IMG/VR virus record: IMGVR_UViG_3300029907_000045 | Span: 1 to 21,375 of that record | DNA from: a virus | Strand: one strand, 5' to 3' | DNA length: 21,375 bases | Shown here: piece after piece, positions 16,197 to 21,375 of the stretch | Layout of the letters: each line of letters begins with the position of its first letter | Position numbering within the stretch: the stretch's first letter is position 1 | Program-made: the position numbers and the translations under genes | The notes under the pieces: model-generated | The model's input: only the letters and a program-made list of their open reading frames with translations | The model's database searches: none | What the model was told of the DNA's origin: nothing

Positions 16197-16563
16197 GGCT
16201 GTCAGTCACCGTTAGAGGGTTGCCAGTCGCGGATGCAGCGAAGGCCTGCCATTGGCCTTGGCATTCGCCGGTGAAGGTACGTGTGCCACCGTTGGCGTAG
16301 ATGCGATAGCAGCCACCGAGGGCCGAGGTGGTTGGAGTCAAGGTGGAATTGGTGATTGAAGTGGGGATCGAGTTATTCGCTTGCACCAAACTCGGTGCCA
16401 CAAAGACATCCACCGTACCCGGATTGTCGAAGGTGATCTGTGTACGGTATTGATCGGCAGGGGCCACCACCTGCGGGGAGGTGGTTAGATTGTTGAATGC
16501 ATAAACCTTTCCGCCTGAGGTGGGGCCGATTGGAGATGCACTGAAACCAGAGGTGGTGGCCAT
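16189..16563 (-). CDS. 124-aa beta-rich protein, probable virion accessory
   Basis: The chain is Thr/Ser/Asn/Gly-rich with short beta strands (KVYAFNNLTTSPQVV, YRTQITFDNPGTVDVFVAP, GGCYRIYANGGTRTFTGEC). Its two Cys flank a predicted hairpin. No signal peptide is present. I know of no assigned function; similar small beta-sandwich-like proteins occur beside fibres and decoration proteins in phage structural clusters. The ATG at 16563 follows the upstream TAA by three bases, and the TGA overlaps the start of the fibre-like gene, so co-production with the fibre-like protein is likely. Confidence 0.75.
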   Translation of the reverse strand: MATTSGFSASPIGPTSGGKVYAFNNLTTSPQVVAPADQYRTQITFDNPGTVDVFVAPSLVQANNSIPTSITNSTLTPTTSALGGCYRIYANGGTRTFTGECQGQWQAFAASATGNPLTVTDSHV

Positions 16564-16566
16564 GGG

Positions 16567-17070
16567 TTAGACCCTTCGCTGGGTGAGGAGGTCGGCCATT
16601 GCCTTGGATTGGGCGGCGATGGCGGCGACTAGATCGCTGAGACCTTCGACCTGGACCGTGGAGGGTTTAGCCTCAAGGTCCGACTTCTCAGCCTCGAACT
16701 TATCGACGAGGGACTGCGAGTAGGTGACCTCGGCTGTTTCAGGTTTGTAGGACCATTGGGCTTCGAAAGATTTGGAGATCTCAATGGCTTCGTCGTCGAT
16801 CGGGGACATACCGGGAGTGGGATCGCCGAGGAACTCGATGTCGGACTTCTCGCCCTTGCCAGGAAGGCAGACGATGACTTCGCCGTCTGAATTATCCCGA
16901 TCACCCCAGCGGGTAGTCCAGTCGCTGGGGTCCTTGGGGTCGAGCAAGCGGGGAACATGGAATCGCTTGCGAACCTGTTTGCCGGTGGAGCGGTTAACTT
17001 CGGAGTATTCCCATTCCACCGGGTCCACGGTCTGGAGATAGTGGGCTTCGACTAGTTTCCAACGCGCCAT
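16567..17070 (-). CDS. 167-aa conserved phage structural-cluster protein, unknown function
   Basis: The chosen start is ATG 17070 (MARWKLVEAHYLQT), four bases after the preceding stop and with a strong GGAGG Shine-Dalgarno sequence; an in-frame upstream start at 17133 lies inside the preceding gene and is less likely. The pattern WKLxExHYLxT...EWEYxEV-RxTGKQxRKRFxVPxxLDPKDPSDW, then GEVIVCLPGKG and DIEFLGDPTPGMSPIDDEA, is of a kind often found in phages near the capsid genes, with no named function. The C-terminal part is helical (SLVDKFEAEKSDLEAK, LSDLVAAIAAQSKAMADLLT). Confidence 0.82.
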   Translation of the reverse strand: MARWKLVEAHYLQTVDPVEWEYSEVNRSTGKQVRKRFHVPRLLDPKDPSDWTTRWGDRDNSDGEVIVCLPGKGEKSDIEFLGDPTPGMSPIDDEAIEISKSFEAQWSYKPETAEVTYSQSLVDKFEAEKSDLEAKPSTVQVEGLSDLVAAIAAQSKAMADLLTQRRV

Positions 17071-17074
17071 GTGG

Positions 17075-17713
17075 TTATTCCTCCGTCCAGGTGATTTGAC
17101 CGTTGAGAGATGCGGTGGTAGATACAGCACCAAAGTTGACGCAGAGTTGCTGGGTGGAACCCTTGACTAAGGTCGGCACCTGTATATTGTTTTCAATATC
17201 TCGGCTCCAGTCGAAGACGGTCATGGGAGTGGGGGCACCAACCGTAGTGGCGACCACGCCTAACATAGCAGAGTCAACATAGACAGGCGACGAGTCGTTG
17301 ATGGTGGGGACCGCAGTGTAGGAAACCAACGCTGCTGTAGCGGAGGCATTGGTGGCGAGGCCGGTGTCACGAGAAGCGATCTGTGTGGTGATGCCAGGGT
17401 TGGCGGTGGTGGTGCCGATGGTACCACCAGTGTCAAGCGAGACTCGGCGGACGACTTGAATCGGTAGAGAAACAGCCGTGCCAGAACCACCAATTACAAA
17501 GCGGTCAACACGAACCGTCTTGGTTGAGGAGGCTGCAATACAGAGAACGTCAGTGGCCGAAGCAGGTGGGACAAGACCGAAGAACGAAGATGAATAAGTG
17601 ACCTTGGGCAGGTAGCCGGTAGTAAGGCCAACCTGTTGAACAGTATTGACCTGGGCGAATGCTGGGGCAGCGAGCCCCAGCATCAGCGCCGAAGTGAGAA
17701 GAAGTTTCTTCAT
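17075..17713 (-). CDS. 212-aa structural-type protein with Sec signal peptide
   Basis: The start is ATG 17713, with AAGGAG about 10 bases upstream; a longer in-frame reading back to 17920 lies inside the cement-protein gene and is rejected. Residues 1-20 are a classical signal peptide (MKKLLLTSALMLGLAAPAFA, cleavage before Q21). The mature part is beta-rich: DVLCIAASSTKTVRVDRFVI, PIQVVRRVSLDTGG, and a C-terminal block VLxKGSTQQLCVNFGA...GQITWTEE. That 'KGTxQQLxVNxxG...xxxWTEE' ending is familiar from phage virion proteins encoded next to the capsid or fibre genes, usually without a signal peptide. There are two Cys in the mature chain. Either a decoration protein or an exported accessory; the family function is not established. 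Confidence 0.8.
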   Translation of the reverse strand: MKKLLLTSALMLGLAAPAFAQVNTVQQVGLTTGYLPKVTYSSSFFGLVPPASATDVLCIAASSTKTVRVDRFVIGGSGTAVSLPIQVVRRVSLDTGGTIGTTTANPGITTQIASRDTGLATNASATAALVSYTAVPTINDSSPVYVDSAMLGVVATTVGAPTPMTVFDWSRDIENNIQVPTLVKGSTQQLCVNFGAVSTTASLNGQITWTEE

Positions 17714-17726
17714 GGCGCTGGGCTCC

Positions 17727-18308
17727 TTAGTTGGCGACAGTGATACCGGCTTGGTAGCCGGAGAGGTATGGACCCTGTGAGCCAACCTGGTCGAAGCGGT
17801 CGATGACGAGGGCGCCATTGACGAGGCCGGCAGTGTTGGCTGAGCCCACGACCACGTAACCGAGACGTAGATAGCGGGGCATAGCTTGACCGGTGGCTGG
17901 ACGAGGCACGTCGCAGTCAAGGAGTCGAGCGCCGACCACTAGATTGGCAAGAGCAATGACTGGACCGGAGACCATGGTAGTCCAGTCGGTGGCGTAGGGG
18001 GCGCCGCTGCCGTTGTCGTGGGTACCCTGCAGGATGATCTGGATGCTGGTGAGGGTGTTGAAGGCGACGGTGACGTCGACCAGAACCTTGAGGGCAGGGT
18101 CGTCGCCCACACCGATGTCGCGTGCGCCACCACCAGCACCGGTTGCGTTGGTGCCTGAGGAGGCGGGGAGACCGGCCATGCCAAGGTCAAGGACGTTGGC
18201 CGAGTAGGTCGTGCCGGAGGTGGGAAGGTCGGTGTAGGTGCCGAAACCCACGCCGCCGGTTGAGCCGTTAGAAGTGCCGGTGAAGAGAAGCAGTCCGTCG
18301 ATGATCAT
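17727..18308 (-). CDS. Bbp16-like capsid cement (decoration) protein
   Basis: This 193-aa protein follows the capsid gene and matches the look of the Bbp16 family, the cement protein that stabilises the BPP-1 capsid: N-terminus MIIDGLLLFTGTSNG, then a short Gly-rich loop, a Leu/Val strand with LVDVTVAFNTLTSIQIILQG, the phrase PRYLRLGYVVVG, and a C-terminus ending in DRFDQVGSQGPYLSGYQAGI. TAAGGAG before ATG 18308 is a strong Shine-Dalgarno sequence and overlaps the capsid gene's stop. It ends in TAA, a few bases before the next gene's Shine-Dalgarno sequence. Confidence 0.87.
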   Translation of the reverse strand: MIIDGLLLFTGTSNGSTGGVGFGTYTDLPTSGTTYSANVLDLGMAGLPASSGTNATGAGGGARDIGVGDDPALKVLVDVTVAFNTLTSIQIILQGTHDNGSGAPYATDWTTMVSGPVIALANLVVGARLLDCDVPRPATGQAMPRYLRLGYVVVGSANTAGLVNGALVIDRFDQVGSQGPYLSGYQAGITVAN

Positions 18309-18320
18309 TGTGGGTTCTCC

Positions 18321-19370
18321 TTAAACCACTTGAGCTTCGTTATTGAGGATGGCGTCCACCGTGCGGACGACTTGGCCGCGGAACGTAGTTACCACCTTAC
18401 CATCAAATTCCTCCAACCTCAACAGCACATTAGTTTTGTTCATTGCCTGTAGGTCCAAATAGGTCCGGACCACTCGGTTGCAATAGATAGCAACCCGGCC
18501 CATGTTGGCGCGGACCTCAGGAGTGTCGGAGGTCTGGATCGAGGTGGCAGCGGCTGGGGCGGTGGGCAGGCGCTAGAGGCCGCGGACTAGGAGGTTGATC
18601 AGGTTCGCCGCCGAGACACCGGTTAGTTGGGTCACATCGATGTTGGCGATGCGGACGACGTAGCGCCAGTCGCGGAGAACCAGGCCGATTTCCCATTTGA
18701 AGTGATCGCGATAGGCTTGATAGGTGTTGCCCGAGGCGTCTGAGACCGGCCATTCACCCATGTCGCGGTGCTGGAGACCGGTGATCTTGCCCTTGGGGAA
18801 GGTGCCGTGGAGAGTGTCGTTGCCCCACGTGGCGATCCAGATCGAGGTGTTGGTGGAAGAGGTGCCACCGCCATCGAGAACGTTATTGGCGGTTTGGGAG
18901 TTGGAAGTGTTCTTCGTGCTGTATCGAGGAGCAAAACCAGTAAAGCGTTCAGGGTTCACACCCTGGTTGCCGTAGATCAGGGTCGAGGCAACCTGTTGGG
19001 ACATACCTTCGAGGAAAGCCTTAACCTCAGAGAGTCGAAACTCCGGGGTATTGCCATTGAGATCGGCAATGTCCTTGTCGATAACCGCATAGGTCTCGAG
19101 GTTGCCGCAGGTATCGACAATCTGCGCCGTGGTCGACTTGGCATTCGGGACGCCGGTGTTGAGCAAGCGCCACGTGCCCTGAATAAGGCCGGTGCGGACG
19201 GTGGTCTTATGACCGGTAGGGAGGTTGCCTTCCATGACGAGCATATCGTCAAGGATTTCGTTGGTCTGAGAGAGGAGTTCGATGATGGAGGCGACGCGGT
19301 AGCCGTCGTCCATGCGTTTGGCCCAATCACCGTACGTGAGAGCGGTTGAGCCGATATTTAGGGTAGCCAT
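18321..19370 (-). CDS. major capsid protein, reading frame interrupted by an in-frame TAG
   Basis: One open frame of 349 codons holds the major capsid protein, except that codon 266 is TAG (18573-18575). Codons 1-265 start MATLNIGSTALTYGDWAKRM and include ELLSQTNEILDDMLVMEGNL, YAVIDKDIADLNG and YGNQGVNPERFTGFAPRYS, the HK97-fold capsid type of BPP-1-like podoviruses. Codons 267-349 go on in the same frame (RLPTAPAAATS, VRANMGRVAIYCNRVVRTYL, FDGKVVTTFRGQVVRTVDA, ILNNEAQVV, TAA) and carry the C-terminal core of the fold, so the 265-aa product alone should be incomplete. AAAGGA precedes ATG 19370. Explanations are a real nonsense mutation, suppression or readthrough, or a sequence error. An ATG at 18503 could start the C-terminal part alone but has only a weak, distant GAGG. 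The gene follows the scaffold gene and precedes the cement gene. Confidence 0.87.
18573..18575 (-). other. in-frame amber codon inside the major capsid gene
   Basis: The codons read GGC CTC TAG CGC CTG CCC (G L stop R L P). The frame on both sides of it is the same, and the downstream 83 codons encode recognisable capsid sequence, so no frameshift is needed. At least three other genes here (8362, 11622, 13518) end at TAG. One-base changes from Tyr, Gln, Trp, Glu, Lys, Ser or Leu codons would create this TAG. Confidence 0.9.
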
Positions 19371-19477
19371 TAGGTTTGTCCTTTCATTGGGAGTATACTG
19401 GTTCGGCTCATATCCAGTCTGGGCGGTTGCCGTTCATCCCACAACGGGGCCTGGGTGGTGAGTGGATGCAGATTTGA
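19371..19477 (-). other. gap between scaffold and major capsid genes
   Basis: This is the longest untranslated gap in the window (107 bases). It holds the capsid gene's AAAGGA Shine-Dalgarno sequence and a TATACT hexamer near 19389-19396 that could act as a -10 element, but no matching -35 at normal spacing. The only ORF seen is nine codons long. I see no clear hairpin terminator. A local capsid promoter is possible but not supported. Confidence 0.4.
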
Positions 19478-20164
19478 TTACTGGTCGGTTCTAGCCAGCG
19501 ACGGATACATGGCCTGCGCAAGGGTTGGCCGGTGAGTTTGACCACTGGCAACTTGACCATGGGGGCTCGGGCTGCCACCAGTGACAGGTTTGCCCTCGAT
19601 GACTCGCTGTGATAGTTTCCAAAAGGCCTTGACGAAGGCTGGATTGTCACCAGCACCGGTTAGGTCCATAGCTGTTTTGAAATCTTGAATGAGCTTGGCG
19701 TCGTTTAGAGTATCTAGGGCGCGGCCAACATCAGCCTTGATGGATTCAAGCTTACCGCCCATTTCGGGATCGGACCGAACCTCGGTGACCCACTTCTCGC
19801 GCATGGCTAGGACAGCCTTGGCGCCGGTGTCAGCGACCGCTTTCATTTGCTGGTTGTAAAAGTCGACAAGTTTGTCGGCAGCAGCTTGTGAGAGACCAAG
19901 TTCTCGGAAGATGGGAGTGGCGGCGGCGATGACGGTGTCATCAAGCGCTGCACCCTGCGGGGGCTTGAAGTCGTATTTGTCTGGGGCGCCGCCGGTGGGT
20001 TGAGTGGTTGTGTCATTGGGTTGGCTCAGGTTCGTAGAGGTTGAACTCGGGTTCGGCTCCGTCTGGGTCTGGGTCACCGGCGGCGCTGCGTCCTTCAAGG
20101 TCCCGTCTGGAGTTCTGGCCGCTTCGGTATTCGCTGCGGGCGGCTGCGTGATTGAGTCGTTCAT
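19478..20164 (-). CDS. capsid scaffold protein
   Basis: This 228-aa protein sits between the portal region and the capsid gene, the usual scaffold position. The first 60 residues are low-complexity Pro/Thr/Gln/Asn-rich, then APDKYDFKPPQGAALDD leads into a helical region (TPIFRELGLSQAAADKLVDF, NQQMKAVADTGAKAVLAMRE, LESIKADVGRALDTLND), and the C-terminus is Pro/Ser/Gly-rich ending LAQAMYPSLARTDQ. 'P-x-KYDFKxPxG...FxELGLSQxxAxKLVDFY' is the pattern of podovirus scaffold proteins, which fill the procapsid and leave on maturation. ATG 20164 has AAGGAAG 5-6 bases upstream, which supports this start even though it overlaps the preceding gene by 152 bases. Confidence 0.88.
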   Translation of the reverse strand: MNDSITQPPAANTEAARTPDGTLKDAAPPVTQTQTEPNPSSTSTNLSQPNDTTTQPTGGAPDKYDFKPPQGAALDDTVIAAATPIFRELGLSQAAADKLVDFYNQQMKAVADTGAKAVLAMREKWVTEVRSDPEMGGKLESIKADVGRALDTLNDAKLIQDFKTAMDLTGAGDNPAFVKAFWKLSQRVIEGKPVTGGSPSPHGQVASGQTHRPTLAQAMYPSLARTDQ

Positions 20165-20447
20165 TGGCTTCCTTTATCATTTGAATGTACTGGTTGGGGC
20201 AGTGCTGGGAGATTTCGGCGAAGATACGGAGCCCGACGTTGCGTTCGCCTTTGAGATAGGCTTCCCGATAGGGGTCGCCGGAGAATGGATCCGAGAACAG
20301 ATGGCTGTCTTCGAGGAAGTGATAGAACCACGTCCTACCCTGGACAGTGCTGAGGGCGGCTGTGAGGAATTCGATTCGGTCACGCTCGATACGTGCAGCG
20401 GCTTTCTCGGCTTCGCGGATGTCTTTGCGGTTGGAGGCGTCGTACAT
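20013..20447 (-). CDS. Bbp19-like protein
   Basis: This 144-aa protein (from ATG 20447, which overlaps the upstream TAA as TAATG; a GTG at 20459 is an alternative) matches the Bbp19 family of BPP-1-like phages: an N-terminal helix DASNRKDIREAEKAAARIER, then GRTWFYHFLEDSHLFSDPFSGD, GERNVGLRIFAEISQHCPNQ and YIQMIKEANERL. The family lies beside the portal and capsid genes; its role is not settled. The last 50 residues (Arg/Gly/Asp/Pro/Glu-rich) are encoded by DNA that also encodes the scaffold N-terminus in another frame, so this tail may be poorly conserved. Confidence 0.85.
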   Translation of the reverse strand: MYDASNRKDIREAEKAAARIERDRIEFLTAALSTVQGRTWFYHFLEDSHLFSDPFSGDPYREAYLKGERNVGLRIFAEISQHCPNQYIQMIKEANERLNHAAARSEYRSGQNSRRDLEGRSAAGDPDPDGAEPEFNLYEPEPTQ

Positions 20448-20686
20448 TATTGTGCACACAAATCGTGTTTAAGATATTCGCAGCCAGCAACAAGAATATG
20501 TTTCTTGCCATAGCCACGGCTCAATGTAAAGACGCAGTCATCACGGTGTACAGTTATTATACCTATGGCTTGCAGATCACCAGAGCGAGCTTTATCAAGC
20601 TGCTGCTCAAGAATCTCGACAATGTCTGGATTTGCCCCGTTGGGTTCGGGCGGTGTTATTCCATTAAGGCCGATGACGTTTGACAT
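20447..20686 (-). CDS. 79-aa conserved phage protein of unknown function
   Basis: The ATG at 20686 (MSNVIGLNGITPPEPNGANP) overlaps the TAA of the 27-codon ORF as TAATG; a longer in-frame reading back to 20749 is rejected because it runs over that ORF and has poor start signals. The helix DIVEILEQQLDKARSGDLQA is followed by beta strands (IGIITVHRDDCVFTLS) and an end helix. Small proteins beginning 'MSNVxxLxG...PxxxVxxLExxLxxAxSGxxQxxAI' occur in many proteobacterial phages without known function. Three Cys are present. Confidence 0.78.
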   Translation of the reverse strand: MSNVIGLNGITPPEPNGANPDIVEILEQQLDKARSGDLQAIGIITVHRDDCVFTLSRGYGKKHILVAGCEYLKHDLCAQ

Positions 20687-20769
20687 TAGTCTGGATCCCA
20701 GTTGGTTATTATGAGACCGATGGCGATTAGAATGGCAATGACGATGCAACTAGAGACTAGGTCTGTCAT
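20686..20769 (-). CDS. 27-aa single-helix membrane microprotein
   Basis: A very short ORF fits exactly between the portal gene and the 79-aa gene: its ATG (20769) overlaps the portal TGA as ATGA and its TAA overlaps the next ATG as TAATG. It reads MTDLVSS, then the hydrophobic core CIVIAILIAIGLIIT, then NWDPD, so a single membrane-spanning helix with an acidic end is predicted. The exact coupling at both ends and the clear hydrophobic pattern favour a real gene, and it also explains the spacing. Function is unknown. Confidence 0.7.
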   Translation of the reverse strand: MTDLVSSCIVIAILIAIGLIITNWDPD

Positions 20770-21375
20770 TGTCCTTGGCCTCCGCCTTGACCCAGCATGG
20801 CCTGGAGGGCGTTCTGGCCACCACCAACGTCGGTGCCAGAGAGGTTCTTGGCACCTTGAGAGAGTTGCTGAGCGATCTGGGCTTGTTGGGCTTGTTGCTG
20901 TTGCTGAGCACGTTGTTGGCGGATCTGCGCGAGTTCCTCGGGGCTGCGGATGATCTTCGGACTATTATTGAGTAGGCTAGAGTATTGATCAATGGCTTCG
21001 TCGGTGTCGATGTTATCCATGACTTCAGGCTTTACTCCAACCAAGCCGCCGGTCAACTGGAGTAGCCTCTCGATGCCAGCAGCTGCTGTGGCCTTCTGGG
21101 CTTGGGCGAGCATCGAGACGAACTCGATGTTTAGCATATGGCCCTGGATTTCTGGTGGAGGTGGGGGAAGGATTCCGGCTCGGTTAGCGATAGCGAAGAC
21201 TCGTTCGACGATGGGTTTAAGGACCTCGTCATCGATTCGTTCGAGAACAGGACCGAGCATAACGAGGGATTCCGACTTACGGAGGTCCCACTCGACTGCG
21301 GTAACATTGCTGCGAGTTTCATATTGGCTGGCAACTCGGAGGATGTCATTGAAGAAAACCTGACTCAATCGCTGC
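20766..21375 (-). CDS. portal (head-to-tail connecting) protein, C-terminal part
   Basis: The frame is open to the window edge, so only about the last 200 residues are seen; the first visible codons are Q R L S Q V F F N D, and the TTG at 21368 is an internal Leu, not a start. The sequence FAIANRAGILPPPPPEIQG then LNIEFVSMLAQAQKA and GIERLLQLTG is the hallmark of the C-terminal region of the PF12236 head-tail connector (portal) family of podoviruses. The end is a Gln-rich low-complexity segment (RQQRAQQQQQAQQAQIAQQ) and a Gly/Gln tail. The dodecameric portal is the DNA entry and exit gate. It ends in TGA overlapping the next ATG. Confidence 0.9.
   Translation of the reverse strand, partial: QRLSQVFFNDILRVASQYETRSNVTAVEWDLRKSESLVMLGPVLERIDDEVLKPIVERVFAIANRAGILPPPPPEIQGHMLNIEFVSMLAQAQKATAAAGIERLLQLTGGLVGVKPEVMDNIDTDEAIDQYSSLLNNSPKIIRSPEELAQIRQQRAQQQQQAQQAQIAQQLSQGAKNLSGTDVGGGQNALQAMLGQGGGQGQ

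Noticed and set aside
17714-17920. Longer N-terminus for the 212-aa signal-peptide protein
   Set aside because: The extension overlaps the cement-protein gene, is low complexity, and would bury an otherwise perfect signal peptide and Shine-Dalgarno start.
18321-18503. Separate 60-aa gene starting at ATG 18503
   Set aside because: It is the in-frame C-terminal part of the capsid protein beyond the TAG, and its start lacks a good Shine-Dalgarno sequence.
18768-19349. 193-codon plus-strand ORF
   Set aside because: It lies wholly antisense to the major capsid gene and is best explained as a shadow of its codon bias.
19385-19400. Promoter before the capsid gene (TATACT)
   Set aside because: No -35 element at normal spacing was found; the hexamer alone is too weak.
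20878-20935. CAA/CAG trinucleotide repeat
   Set aside because: It encodes the usual Gln-rich low-complexity tail of portal proteins and needs no further explanation.

Overview
The window is part of the virion-structure operon of a tailed phage (or prophage) with podovirus, T7-like gene logic. Every gene I accept lies on the minus strand, so transcription runs from right to left, and neighbours are packed with ATGA, TAATG or GTGA overlaps or a Shine-Dalgarno sequence a few bases before the start. I see no tRNA, CRISPR array, transposase, integrase, replication gene or convincing promoter or terminator. Protein types (Bbp16-like cement protein, Bbp19-like protein, PF12236-type portal) resemble those of Bordetella phage BPP-1 and related proteobacterial podoviruses. 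Three proteins carry classical Gram-negative signal peptides ending in A-x-A/Q, so a Gram-negative, possibly alphaproteobacterial, host is likely; this is inference.

Layout in transcription order. (1) Head module, 21375-18309: C-terminus of the portal, a 27-residue membrane microprotein, a 79-aa unknown, a Bbp19-like protein, the scaffold, and the major capsid gene, whose reading frame is cut by an in-frame TAG. (2) Decoration and adsorption insert, 18308-14233: Bbp16-like cement protein, a secreted-looking beta-rich protein, two small virion-associated unknowns, a 580-aa tail-fibre-like protein with a signal peptide, and a 74-aa signal-peptide plus coiled-coil protein. (3) A run of five small accessory genes, 14243-12726, two of which share the C-terminal motif G(S/T)QGKH. 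(4) Tail module, 12722-8763: T7 gp11-like and gp12-like tail tube (nozzle) proteins, both enlarged by inserted Gly/Thr-rich beta modules. (5) Internal-virion (ejection) cassette, 8766-236: gp13-like acetyltransferase-fold protein, gp14-like protein, gp15-like protein and a 1922-aa polyvalent protein at the gp16 position with an HEAVH zinc-peptidase motif. (6) Left end, 223-1: a 54-aa two-helix membrane protein and the first 14 codons of another gene, possibly the start of the lysis module.

How they work together: portal, scaffold, capsid and cement proteins build the head; the tubular proteins close the portal and form the short tail; the fibre-like proteins probably contact the host; the four internal proteins are predicted to be ejected and to carry DNA through the envelope. 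The most notable points are the amber codon in the major capsid gene of a genome that otherwise appears to use TAG as a normal stop, the set of signal peptides on structural-cluster proteins, and the metallopeptidase-bearing polyvalent protein where T7 has its transglycosylase.
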